Source of the DNA: Cellulomonas phragmiteti
Lineage (GTDB): Bacteria; Actinomycetota; Actinomycetes; Actinomycetales; Cellulomonadaceae
DNA length: 60,347 nucleotides
Direction of reading: 5' to 3'
NCBI RefSeq assembly: GCF_016862775.1
Contig: NZ_BONP01000024.1
Coordinates: 1 to 60,347 of the forward strand
Below are positions 27,034 through 35,428 of the stretch, piece by piece (within the stretch, counting starts at the first letter, position 1; every line of letters starts with the position of its first letter). Position numbers and translations under genes: made by a program. The notes below the pieces were generated by a model. It saw only the letters and a list, made by a program, of their open reading frames with translations, searched no databases and had not been told where the DNA came from.

Positions 27034-29502
27034 ATGCGGTTCGGCCACTTCGACGACGAGGCACGCGAGTACGTCGTCACGACGCCCCACACCCCCTACC
27101 CGTGGATCAACTACCTCGGGTCGGAGCAGTTCTTCTCGCTGCTGTCCCACCAGGCCGGTGGGTACTCGTTCTACCGCGACGCCAAGATGCGCCGCCTGAC
27201 GCGGTACCGCTACAACAACATCCCCGCCGACGCGGGCGGCCGCTACCTGTACGTCAACGACGGCGGGGACGTGTGGACGCCGTCCTGGCTGCCGGTCAAG
27301 GCGGACCTCGACCACTTCGAGGCGCGGCACGGCCTGGGGTACTCCCGCATCACCGGTGAGCGCGGCGGGCTGAAGGTCGCGACGACGTTCTTCGTCCCCC
27401 TGGGCGAGAACGCCGAGGTGCAGCGCGTCGCGGTCACCAACACGTCCGACGCCGAGAAGACGGTCACGCTGTTCTCGTTCGTCGAGTTCTGCCTGTGGAA
27501 CGCGCAGGACGACCAGACCAACTACCAGCGCAACCTGTCGATCGGCGAGGTCGAGGTCGAGCAGGACGGCCCCCACGGGTCCGCGATCTACCACAAGACC
27601 GAGTACCGCGAGCGCCGCGACCACTACGCCGTGTTCGGCGTGAACACGCGGGCGGACGGCTTCGACACGGACCGCGACACGTTCGTCGGCGCCTACAACT
27701 CGCTCGGTGAGGCGGCCGTGCCGCGCGCCGGCGCCTCGGCGGACTCGGTCGCCTCCGGCTGGTACCCGATCGGGTCGCACTCGGTGCGCGTGACCCTCGC
27801 GCCGGGCGAGACCCGCGACCTCGTCTACGTCCTGGGCTACCTGGAGAACGCGCAGGACGAGAAGTGGGCGGACGACGCCCACCAGGTCGTCAACAAGGAG
27901 AAGGCGCACGCGCTGCTGGGCCGGTTCGCCACCGCCGCGCAGGCGGACGCCGCGGTCGAGGCGCTGCAGGCGTACTGGACCGACCTGCTGTCGACGTACT
28001 CGGTGCGCTCGGACGACGAGAAGCTCGACCGGATGGTCAACATCTGGAACCAGTACCAGTGCATGGTCACGTTCAACATGTCGCGCTCGGCGTCGTTCTT
28101 CGAGACCGGGATCGGCCGCGGCATGGGCTTCCGCGACTCCAACCAGGACCTGCTGGGCTTCGTCCACCTGGTCCCGGACCGCGCACGCGAGCGGATCATC
28201 GACATCGCCTCGACGCAGTTCGAGGACGGGTCGGCGTACCACCAGTACCAGCCGCTGACGAAGCGCGGGAACAACGACATCGGGTCGGGCTTCAACGACG
28301 ACCCGCTGTGGCTGATCGCCGGCGTCGCGGGGTACGTCAAGGAGACCGGGGACTTCTCGATCCTCGACGAGCCCGTGCCGTTCGACAACGCGCCCGGCTC
28401 CGAGGTGCCGCTGTTCGAGCACCTGACGCGCTCGTTCGACTTCACGGTGAACCACCGCGGCCCGCACGGCCTGCCGCTGATCGGCCGGGCCGACTGGAAC
28501 GACTGCCTCAACCTCAACTGCTTCTCCACCGAGCCGGGCGAGTCGTTCCAGACCACGGAGAACCAGGCCGGCGGGCACGCCGAGTCGGTGTTCATCGCCG
28601 CGCAGTTCGTCCTCTACGGCGAGCAGTACGCCGAGCTCGCGGAGCGCCGCGGGCTCACCGAGGTCGCGTCCCAGGCCCGCAAGGTCGTCGACGAGGTCCG
28701 CGAGGCCGTGCTCGAGCACGCGTGGGACGGCCGCTGGTTCCTGCGCGCGTACGACTTCTACGGCAACCCCGTCGGCACGGACGCCAAGCCCGAGGGCAAG
28801 ATCTGGATCGAGCCGCAGGGCTTCGCGGTCATGGCCGGCATCGGTGTCGGCGACGGCCCGGACGACACCGAGGCGCCCGCGATCCAGGCGCTCGACGCGG
28901 TCGAGGAGATGCTCGGCACGCCGCACGGCCTGGTGCTGCAGTACCCCGCGTACACGAGCTACCAGATCGAGCTCGGCGAGGTCTCGACGTACCCGCCCGG
29001 GTACAAGGAGAACGGCGGCATCTTCTGCCACAACAACCCGTGGGTGATCATCGCCGAGACGGTGGTGGGCCGCGGGGACAAGGCGTTCGACTACTACAAG
29101 CGGATCACCCCGGCGTACCGCGAGGAGATCAGCGACGTCCACAAGCTCGAGCCGTACGTGTACGCGCAGATGATCGCCGGCAAGCAGGCGCCGCGCGCCG
29201 GCGAGGCGAAGAACTCGTGGCTCACGGGCACCGCGGCGTGGAACTTCGTGGCCGTCTCGCAGTACCTGCTGGGGGTGCGCCCGGACTACGACGGCCTGGT
29301 CGTCGACCCGCAGATCGGCCCGGACGTCCCCTCGTTCACCGTCACGCGCGTCGCCCGCGGCGCGACGTACGAGATCACGGTGACCAACTCCGGCGCCCGC
29401 GGCTCGCGCGGTGCGCTGGTCGTCGACGGGACCCCCGTCGAGGGCAACCACGTGCCGTACGCGCCGGCGGGCAGCACCGTCCGCGTCGAGGTCACGCTCT
29501 GA
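27034..29502 (+). CDS. cbp: Cellobiose phosphorylase (GH94)
   Basis: This 822-residue cytoplasmic enzyme cleaves cellobiose with phosphate to alpha-glucose 1-phosphate and glucose, saving ATP. The sequence is colinear with the Cellulomonas gilvus/uda enzyme as I recall it, including length. The catalytic acid falls at Asp490, in the ADWNDCLN motif, the position known for that family. The N-terminal beta-sandwich (residues 1-270), linker helices, alpha/alpha barrel and C-terminal sheet are all present. AGAGG lies about seven bases before the ATG. It is followed after 46 bases by an aldose epimerase gene and preceded by a CelR-like operator, so it should be induced by cellobiose. Confidence 0.97.
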   Translation: MRFGHFDDEAREYVVTTPHTPYPWINYLGSEQFFSLLSHQAGGYSFYRDAKMRRLTRYRYNNIPADAGGRYLYVNDGGDVWTPSWLPVKADLDHFEARHGLGYSRITGERGGLKVATTFFVPLGENAEVQRVAVTNTSDAEKTVTLFSFVEFCLWNAQDDQTNYQRNLSIGEVEVEQDGPHGSAIYHKTEYRERRDHYAVFGVNTRADGFDTDRDTFVGAYNSLGEAAVPRAGASADSVASGWYPIGSHSVRVTLAPGETRDLVYVLGYLENAQDEKWADDAHQVVNKEKAHALLGRFATAAQADAAVEALQAYWTDLLSTYSVRSDDEKLDRMVNIWNQYQCMVTFNMSRSASFFETGIGRGMGFRDSNQDLLGFVHLVPDRARERIIDIASTQFEDGSAYHQYQPLTKRGNNDIGSGFNDDPLWLIAGVAGYVKETGDFSILDEPVPFDNAPGSEVPLFEHLTRSFDFTVNHRGPHGLPLIGRADWNDCLNLNCFSTEPGESFQTTENQAGGHAESVFIAAQFVLYGEQYAELAERRGLTEVASQARKVVDEVREAVLEHAWDGRWFLRAYDFYGNPVGTDAKPEGKIWIEPQGFAVMAGIGVGDGPDDTEAPAIQALDAVEEMLGTPHGLVLQYPAYTSYQIELGEVSTYPPGYKENGGIFCHNNPWVIIAETVVGRGDKAFDYYKRITPAYREEISDVHKLEPYVYAQMIAGKQAPRAGEAKNSWLTGTAAWNFVAVSQYLLGVRPDYDGLVVDPQIGPDVPSFTVTRVARGATYEITVTNSGARGSRGALVVDGTPVEGNHVPYAPAGSTVRVEVTL

Positions 29503-29548
29503 CCGGGGCCGCCGTGCGCCCGGCGCCGACAGCAGGGGGCTGCCGCCG

Positions 29549-30556
29549 ATGACGATCACCGCACAGGTCACCGAGCCCGCGCCCGCCCCGGTCACCCCGG
29601 CCGTGGCGGCGCCGGCGGGCGCCGTCACGCTGCGCAACGACCGCTGGGAGGTCGACGTGCTCCCGGGCACGGGGGCCTCCCTCGGCGCCGGGCGGATCCG
29701 CACCTCCGACGGGGTGTGGCGCGACCTGCTGCGCCCCACCCGGCGCACGTCGTCGGGCAACCCGGAGAAGTGCGCGAGCTTCCCGATGGTGCCGTGGTCC
29801 AACCGCATCCGCGACGGTGTGCTGCCGTTCGCGGGGCGGCGGTGGCAGCTGCAGCGCACCGCCCCCGACGGCACCGCGATCCACGGTGCCGTGCGGTACG
29901 CGCACTGGGACGTCGTCGAGCGGACGGGCACGGCGGTGACGCTCGCCGTCGACACGACCGAGCAGATCGGGGTCAACTTCCCCTGGCAGTTCGGGGCGAC
30001 GGTGCGGTACGCCGTGGACGGGGACGACCTGGTGGTCACGACGTCGGTGCGCAACACCGACGTGGAGCCGTTCCCCGCGGGGTTCGGGCACCACCCGTAC
30101 CTGAGCCGTGCGCTGCTGCCCGTCGGGGCGCCGGTCCGCGAGTACCCGCCGACCGCGGGGCCGCTGCTGCAGGTCCGCGCCGACGCCGGGTACCGCCTGA
30201 CGTCCGCGCTGCCGGACGGCCCGGCGGGACCGGTCCCGCCGCGCGCGGACTTCCGCACGCGACGGCCGCTGGGGACCGGGTTCGTCGACGACGTCCTCAC
30301 CGACCTGGCGCCCGGTGCGCCCGTGCACGTCGAGTACCCCGAGGAGGGCGTCACCGTCGACCTGACCGTCGACCCGGTCTACCGGCACCTCGTCCTGTAC
30401 GCGCCGCGGCGCCGCTGCTACTTCGCGATCGAGCCGGCCACCAACGTCAACGACGGGTTCACGCTGCACGACCAGGGCGTGCCCGGGACGGGCGTGTTCG
30501 TGCTGGAGCCGGGCGAGGAGCGCTCGGGGACGTTCCGGCTGGGCGTCACGGTCTGA
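29549..30556 (+). CDS. Aldose 1-epimerase (mutarotase) family protein
   Basis: This 335-residue protein has the galactose-mutarotase-like beta-sandwich. Substrate-phosphate or sugar-binding Arg lies in VPWSNRIRDG, the catalytic His in GFGHHPYLS and the catalytic Glu in FAIEPATNVNDGF. It probably interconverts anomers of the glucose released by cellobiose phosphorylase, whose gene is 46 bases upstream. The ATG at 29549 is chosen because it follows AGGGGG; upstream residues in that frame do not resemble the family. Confidence 0.85.
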   Translation: MTITAQVTEPAPAPVTPAVAAPAGAVTLRNDRWEVDVLPGTGASLGAGRIRTSDGVWRDLLRPTRRTSSGNPEKCASFPMVPWSNRIRDGVLPFAGRRWQLQRTAPDGTAIHGAVRYAHWDVVERTGTAVTLAVDTTEQIGVNFPWQFGATVRYAVDGDDLVVTTSVRNTDVEPFPAGFGHHPYLSRALLPVGAPVREYPPTAGPLLQVRADAGYRLTSALPDGPAGPVPPRADFRTRRPLGTGFVDDVLTDLAPGAPVHVEYPEEGVTVDLTVDPVYRHLVLYAPRRRCYFAIEPATNVNDGFTLHDQGVPGTGVFVLEPGEERSGTFRLGVTV

Positions 30557-30608
30557 CCCGACCCGCGGGGCGCTCCGTCCGGCAGGTCGCCCGGCAGGTC
30601 GTCCGGCG

Positions 30609-31049
30609 TCAGCGGCGGACGACGAACATCGCGACGTCGCCCTCGCCGTGCTGGAGCATGGTCATCTCGGTGAGGGTCGGCTCGTCCAGCGTGCCGATCT
30701 CGGCCTGCGCCGGGTCGCCCTGCGGGTCGCACTCGCCGACCGCGGGCTCGACGGGGGGCGTGAGCGCCGCGAGCTTGACGGTCATGTCCCGCACGTCACC
30801 GTCGCACAGGACCACGAGCACGTAGTCGCCTGCCTCGAGGTCGATCGGCACCGTCCCGCCGCCCTGCCCGTCGTTGCACACGTGCGTCACGGTGCCCTCG
30901 GGCTCGGGCAGGCCGTCCGCGCACCGCTCGGCGAGGCCGGCGCCCCCGAGGCCGTCGAGCACGGCGAAAGGGTCGGCAGGGCTGCATGCCGCCAGCGTCA
31001 TGACCAGGAGCGCGGAGCCGGCGGCGATGCCCGCTCTCGGACGTGTCAT
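30609..31049 (-). CDS. Small lipoprotein, unknown function
   Basis: This 146-residue protein has a lipoprotein signal ending VMTLAACSP, four further cysteines (RCADG, HVCNDG, VLCDG, GECDP) that could form two disulphides, and no recognised domain. The ATG at 31049 follows GGAGGAGAC. It is convergent with the epimerase gene, with a 12-base direct repeat (period GTCCGGCAGGTCG) between them. On the other side lies the lower-GC cassette. Confidence 0.7.
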   Translation of the reverse strand: MTRPRAGIAAGSALLVMTLAACSPADPFAVLDGLGGAGLAERCADGLPEPEGTVTHVCNDGQGGGTVPIDLEAGDYVLVVLCDGDVRDMTVKLAALTPPVEPAVGECDPQGDPAQAEIGTLDEPTLTEMTMLQHGEGDVAMFVVRR

Positions 31050-31285
31050 GTCTCCTCCGTGGCTGCGTCGCGTGACGATTGTTCGGCGAGCACGATCACA
31101 TCCACCGCGGCGCCGGGGCGCCACACTACCCTCCGAGCGTGTCGTCTGACTCTCGCAGGTGCGGATCGGTACTGACGCCGTCGCGAGACCCGATTCTTCA
31201 GACACGGGGGTGTCACACGCGTTACGGTGCTGCAGTCATAGGGGCGACGACGCCTCCCGCCGCCAGCGTCGACTAAGGAGGCTCC

Positions 31286-31996
31286 GTGGCGAGTCGTTCG
31301 GGTAGCCAAGTCGCGTGGGAACGCTGCGCGCGACGGACGAGAGGAGGGGTTGACCCGATTCTCGAGCGGCAGACGTCGCCTAGACGAGGCTTGCGCCAAC
31401 CAGTCCTGTACGCAGCAGGAGCGGCGCTGGGGGTGTCGCTCATCGCGGCCTGCGCGCCAACTGGTGCCGATGCGGCGCCGGACGGTGCCATGCGCGTCCT
31501 CGAGTCGGCGCGGCAGGAGGGCGCCGGTTCCGGCCAGATCGCTTTGCTCGAGGACGGCGACGTTTCATACGACGAGTACGAGACGGCCATGAACCGCGCC
31601 TTCGAGTGTATGCGGGACGCGGGCCTCGCGGTGAGCGTCGCTGGGACGCAACGTCAGAATGGGACGACTGTCATCAAGTACACGGTGCAGGGGACGACGG
31701 CAGGCACAGATCTGGCGGGTGCGGCCGGAAAGTCGCTCCAGGATGACTGCTACCTGACGGAGGCGCGTTTCGTCGACATGTACTGGCAGACGCAGAGTCC
31801 TGATGCTCTTGCATGGGCGAGCCGGCGCGCTGCGGCGCTGGAGCCGCTCCTTCGGGAGTGCCTCGTCACGGATGGGGCAGACGTGAGCGCGGATGCTTCC
31901 TTCGAAGAGCTGATCAACGCGGCCTCCGATCGGACGCAGTTGAACTCGACTTCTGACTGTATGGGAGAGATTGGGTACAGCACGTGGGACGGCTGA
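31286..31996 (+). CDS. Lipoprotein at the head of the adaptor/ABC cassette
   Basis: This 236-residue protein has an internal lipobox SLIAACAPT near residue 53 after a long basic N-terminus, then a segment DGDVSYDEYETAMNRAFECM and a cysteine-containing C-terminal half (DDCYLTEA, LRECLVTD, SDCMGEIG). The D-x-S/T-x-x-E-Y-E-x-A pattern resembles lipoproteins I recall beside peptidoglycan-binding/ABC cassettes in other actinobacteria. GTG 31286 has AAGGAGG six bases upstream. Its codons use more A/T third positions (GAT, CTT, TCT) than the neighbours, which suggests recent transfer or low expression. Confidence 0.7.
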   Translation: MASRSGSQVAWERCARRTRGGVDPILERQTSPRRGLRQPVLYAAGAALGVSLIAACAPTGADAAPDGAMRVLESARQEGAGSGQIALLEDGDVSYDEYETAMNRAFECMRDAGLAVSVAGTQRQNGTTVIKYTVQGTTAGTDLAGAAGKSLQDDCYLTEARFVDMYWQTQSPDALAWASRRAAALEPLLRECLVTDGADVSADASFEELINAASDRTQLNSTSDCMGEIGYSTWDG

Positions 31997-32145
31997 CATC
32001 CGCGCGCCCGTTTACGTTTCGCTCGCGTTACCCATCTACCGAATGGGCAGAGTTCGACCCTCGCGCCTCCGAAAGCCATGAATCCTGGTCCAGGCCGGGC
32101 TTCTGGAAGCAGGTTCTGTAGTTTACCGAGACGAAGGAGAGAAAC

Positions 32146-32463
32146 ATGGCTTTCAAGACGCGACAAGCCACCGCGGTCGCAGCGCTTTCCGCCCTGCTAC
32201 TGGTGCTCCCAGCCGGGAGTGCCAGCGCGGCCTACTATGACGAGACAATCCGCTCGTGCACGTTCCGGCACACCTGGTTCTTCGACTCCGACTGGGCCGC
32301 TTCGGAGGACCGAAACAACGGGTGCAGCATCGTCGGAGTTCGCATCTACATCAACCCGCCGGGAACGAGCACGACGGTGTCGCCCGGGTGGCTCTACGAC
32401 GGGACGTATGCACGGCAGTCGGGTAAGGAGATGGTTGATCACATCGGCGCTGGGACGTATTGA
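32146..32463 (+). CDS. Small secreted protein, bacteriocin-like context
   Basis: The 105-residue product has a clear Sec signal peptide (cleavage near ASAAYYDE) leaving about 76 residues with two cysteines (RSCTFRH and NNGCSIVG), many aromatics and a C-terminus HIGAGTY. The ATG is preceded by AAGGAGAG. Length, export signal and position next to a peptidoglycan-binding adaptor/ABC exporter are reminiscent of lactococcin-972-type bacteriocins, but I see no convincing sequence match, so the function is open. A strong terminator follows immediately. Confidence 0.7.
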   Translation: MAFKTRQATAVAALSALLLVLPAGSASAAYYDETIRSCTFRHTWFFDSDWAASEDRNNGCSIVGVRIYINPPGTSTTVSPGWLYDGTYARQSGKEMVDHIGAGTY

Positions 32464-32469
32464 GCCTTG

Positions 32470-32518
32470 CCGTCCGAGGCGCGAGCGCTCCGCGCGGGAG
32501 CGCTCGCGCCTCGGACGG
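32470..32518. terminator. Strong hairpin terminator after the small secreted protein
   Basis: A perfect 21-bp stem, 32470-32490 with 32498-32518, and a 7-base loop begins seven bases after the stop. It would separate the secreted-protein transcript from the transporter genes or attenuate read-through. Confidence 0.85.
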
Positions 32519-32566
32519 CGGAGTCCGGGCGACACTCGGATGCCACATAGATTGACGGAGGACAAA

Positions 32567-32626
32567 GTGCAGCATCAGAGTCGTCGCAACTCGCGCGGCT
32601 ACGCGCCCGGTACCCGGCCATGGTGA
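32567..32626 (+). CDS. 19-codon ORF coupled to the adaptor gene
   Basis: GTG 32567 is preceded by GGAGG at the ideal distance and opens a frame for VQHQSRRNSRGYAPGTRPW that stops at TGA 32624-32626. That stop overlaps a GTG (32623) of the adaptor gene as GTGA. The peptide is basic and without a signal. It may be a leader that couples or regulates translation of the adaptor, or a short peptide product in its own right. Confidence 0.5.
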   Translation: MQHQSRRNSRGYAPGTRPW

Positions 32627-33678
32627 CGGATCGCGGCGCGACGGTGCACCTGACCCCGTGGGTCGTCCTGACCGGGCTCCTGCTCGCCCCCGTCCTGGTG
32701 CTGGTCGGGTGGTGGACGGTCAGCTCGGCCGCGAACCGCACCGCGGGTGCAGCGGCGGTCGAGCCGGTCGTCGCGCCCGTGACCCGGCAGGACCTACGGG
32801 CAGAGGCCGCGGTCACCGTGGAGGTCGGCGAGGCGCCGGGGCGCCAGGTGACGCTCGCCGCCGCGGGGACCGTCACCGCCCCGCCGTCGGTCGGTGCGAC
32901 GCTCGACGCAGGCACCGAGGTGCTGCGCGTCGACGACCGTCCCGTCCGCGCGATGGTCTCGAGCGCGCCACCGTGGCGCCCGCTCGCCCCGGGAGACGTG
33001 GGCGCGGACGTCACCCGGCTCCAGGAGTACCTGACCGTGCTCGGGCACTACGACGGGCCGGCGGACGGGCGCTTCGGGGCGGCGCTGCGGCGTGCCGTCG
33101 AACGGTTCAACGTCGAGGCGGGACTCGGCACGGGTGTCGGCACGTTCGATCCGGCGGTCGTCGTCTGGGTAGGCCCTTCTCCGCTCGTCGTGCAGGAGGT
33201 GATCGTGGAGACCGGGGCGACGGTCGCTCCGGGCACGCCGGTGCTGCGCGGTCCCGCGCGGGCGTCGGTCGTCGCCGTGACCGAGCCGACCGGCGGAGTC
33301 GCCGGGGTGGGTGAGTTCGGTGCCGCCGCGGCGCTGGTCGTCGGGTCGGTCGAGGTGCCCTACGTCCCCGGCTCCGGTGCGGTGGAGGTGCCCGACCACG
33401 TCGCCGCCGTGGCGTCGGCACTGGCGCCGAGCACGGAGGGCGCCGCGCGGGTGCGCGCGGTCGAGGCACGGCCGGTCGTCGTGGTCCCCGCGTCGGCACT
33501 CGTCCAGGGGGCGGACGGCACGGTCTGCGTGTATGCCGCCGCTGACGCGCAGCCCCGTTCCGTGTCACCCGTGGGAGGCGGTGTGGGGTCGGCGCAGCTG
33601 CCGGCCGACCTGCCCCTGGACGAGGTGCTCGCGAATCCCGGACGTGTCGACCTGGCGTACCCGTGCGGCTCGTCGTAG
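32623..33678 (+). CDS. Membrane-anchored adaptor with peptidoglycan-binding domain
   Basis: This roughly 351-residue protein has one N-terminal helix (VVLTGLLLAPVLVLVGWWTV) and an exported part that combines HlyD/MacA-like adaptor segments (for example VTLAAAGTVTAPPSVGATLDAGTEVLRVDDRPV) with a PG_binding_1 motif (DVGADVTRLQEYLTVLGHYDGPADGRFG) near residue 125. Such proteins join ABC exporters to the wall. Start is either ATG 32620 or GTG 32623; GTG is preferred because it overlaps the stop of the 19-codon ORF. Its stop overlaps the ATPase start by 16 bases. Confidence 0.8.
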   Translation: MTDRGATVHLTPWVVLTGLLLAPVLVLVGWWTVSSAANRTAGAAAVEPVVAPVTRQDLRAEAAVTVEVGEAPGRQVTLAAAGTVTAPPSVGATLDAGTEVLRVDDRPVRAMVSSAPPWRPLAPGDVGADVTRLQEYLTVLGHYDGPADGRFGAALRRAVERFNVEAGLGTGVGTFDPAVVVWVGPSPLVVQEVIVETGATVAPGTPVLRGPARASVVAVTEPTGGVAGVGEFGAAAALVVGSVEVPYVPGSGAVEVPDHVAAVASALAPSTEGAARVRAVEARPVVVVPASALVQGADGTVCVYAAADAQPRSVSPVGGGVGSAQLPADLPLDEVLANPGRVDLAYPCGSS

Positions 33679-34301
33679 ACGAGGTCACGGTCCGGTACCC
33701 GAGAGCAGACCGGCACATCCTGGCGGACGCCAGCCTCACGGTCGAGCCGGACCGCACGCTCGCCGTCCTGGGGCCCTCCGGCTCGGGGAAGTCCACGCTG
33801 CTCTCGGTGCTGGGAGGGCTGGTGACGCCGACCCGCGGCACCGCGCGCGTGGCGGTCGCCGAAGGGCTGGCACCAGCGCTTCGCGACGTGACGGCGTGGG
33901 TGCTCCAGACGGTCAACGTGCTGCCGGAACGCTCCGCGCTCGACAACGTGGCAGTCGCGGCACGGACCCGGGGCTTGGGTCGCGAGGAGTCCCGCGCCGT
34001 GGCGGCGGATCGCCTGGCGGATGTGGGCCTCGCCCGGCGGGCAGGAGACGCCGCACGCGTGCTGTCGGGCGGCGAGCTCCAGCGCGTGGTCATCGCGCGC
34101 GCGCTCGCGTCCGCGCGTCCGTTCCTCCTGGCCGACGAGCCCACCGGCCAGCTGGACCGGGCGACGTCCGAAGCGGTCCTCGACGCCCTGTTCACCACGT
34201 CGGTGGGGGCGGGTGTCGTGGTCGTGACGCACGACCTGGCCGTGGCGGCGCGGTGCGACAGCATCGTGCGGATCGACGACGGCCGCGTCGTGACGGCGTG
34301 A
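33663..34301 (+). CDS. ABC transporter ATP-binding protein (MacB/LolD type)
   Basis: This 212-residue ATPase has Walker A GPSGSGKST near residue 38, signature LSGGELQR, Walker B FLLADEPTG and switch VTHDLA. Length and the LADEPTGQLD form fit the LolD/MacB/FtsE group that works with FtsX-like permeases. It overlaps the adaptor gene and lies ten bases before the permease gene, so the three form one operon. Confidence 0.9.
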   Translation: MRLVVDEVTVRYPRADRHILADASLTVEPDRTLAVLGPSGSGKSTLLSVLGGLVTPTRGTARVAVAEGLAPALRDVTAWVLQTVNVLPERSALDNVAVAARTRGLGREESRAVAADRLADVGLARRAGDAARVLSGGELQRVVIARALASARPFLLADEPTGQLDRATSEAVLDALFTTSVGAGVVVVTHDLAVAARCDSIVRIDDGRVVTA

Positions 34302-34311
34302 GGGGGCGGCG

Positions 34312-35412
34312 GTGACGCAGCGGTGGACCGCGCGGGCGTCGTGGGACGAGGCGATCGCGAACCTGTCCCGCGGGGGCGTGCTCATGGTCGTGCTCGTCGG
34401 GCTCACCGCGGGCATCGTCGGCGTCGGGCTCGTGGCCGACGTGCACACCGCGGACCGCGTCGTGCAGGCCGAGCGCGACTACCTGGCGGAGGGCGGCGAC
34501 CTGCTCGTCGCGCGACGCCAGGACGCGTCGACGATCGACGTCGCCGCATGCGTCGCCGCGCGGCGGCTCACGGGCGTCACGGCGAGCGCGGCGGTCACGG
34601 TGACGCCGGGCGCGACCGGCGTCGTAGGCCGTCCGGAGGCCCGCCAGACCGTCGTGGCGGCCACGGACGGGGTGCTCGACCTGCTCGGACTCCCGGTCCC
34701 CGGGCCCGACGACGTCGTGGTCTCCACGGTCGTCGCCGATCGCTGGCAGTGGTCCGTCGGGTCCCGGCTCCAGCTCCTCCCGGACGACGTGATGCCGGGC
34801 TTGCCGCGGGGGGTCCTGACGGTCTCGTCCGTCGCGGACCTCGAGCTGCTGTCCGAGGGTGCGTCCACGGGCCTCCTCGTCGCGGCACCCGGAACCGGGG
34901 GCGCCGACGCCTGCTTCGTGCGGATCGGCGCGCAGTACCGGGAGGACGTGCACGCGGCGTTGCCGGCCGTGCTGGGAGAGAGCGCCACCGGCGCGATCAC
35001 CGTCGCGGACCGACTGCCGGCCGGCGCGCTCGCGGCGGACCCCGCGGCTGCGTACGACCAGCGCCCCACCCGGTGGGTCGGAGCCGCCGCCGGCGGGGTG
35101 GTCGGGATGGTCTGGGTCGTCGTGGCGTGGACACGTCGCGGTCGCGCGGCCCTGTACGCGTCGATCGGTGTGCCGTGGTCCGGTGGGGTCGTCCTGAGGT
35201 GGGTCGAAGGGCTCGGCGTCGTCGTGCCCGGGGTCCTGTGGGGCGTGGCGCTCGCCGTGACCTACGCGGTCACGGCGCTCGGTTCGTCCGTCGCACTCGT
35301 GCTGGACGTGGCGGTGCGCGGTGGGGTGCTCGCGTGCGCGGTGGCAGCGGCCGTCGTGCTGGTTGCAGGTCTGTGGCAACCGGCAACCCTGGCGGCGCTG
35401 AAGGACAGGTGA
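34312..35412 (+). CDS. FtsX/MacB-like ABC permease
   Basis: This 366-residue protein has one N-terminal helix (VLMVVLVGLTAGIVGVGLVAD), an extracytoplasmic domain of about 200 residues with two cysteines (DVAACVAARR and DACFVRIG), and three C-terminal helices. This is the topology of MacB/FtsX permeases, which act as mechanotransmitters rather than channels. GTG 34312 follows GAGGGGGCGG. With the adaptor and ATPase it would form a tripartite exporter or a wall-remodelling complex. Confidence 0.75.
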   Translation: MTQRWTARASWDEAIANLSRGGVLMVVLVGLTAGIVGVGLVADVHTADRVVQAERDYLAEGGDLLVARRQDASTIDVAACVAARRLTGVTASAAVTVTPGATGVVGRPEARQTVVAATDGVLDLLGLPVPGPDDVVVSTVVADRWQWSVGSRLQLLPDDVMPGLPRGVLTVSSVADLELLSEGASTGLLVAAPGTGGADACFVRIGAQYREDVHAALPAVLGESATGAITVADRLPAGALAADPAAAYDQRPTRWVGAAAGGVVGMVWVVVAWTRRGRAALYASIGVPWSGGVVLRWVEGLGVVVPGVLWGVALAVTYAVTALGSSVALVLDVAVRGGVLACAVAAAVVLVAGLWQPATLAALKDR

Positions 35413-35428
35413 CGGGGCACGTCGTGCG

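Noticed and set aside
32495..32505. GGGAGCGCTC as a CelR/CebR box
   Set aside because: It is one arm of the 21-bp terminator stem and the match is explained by that hairpin.
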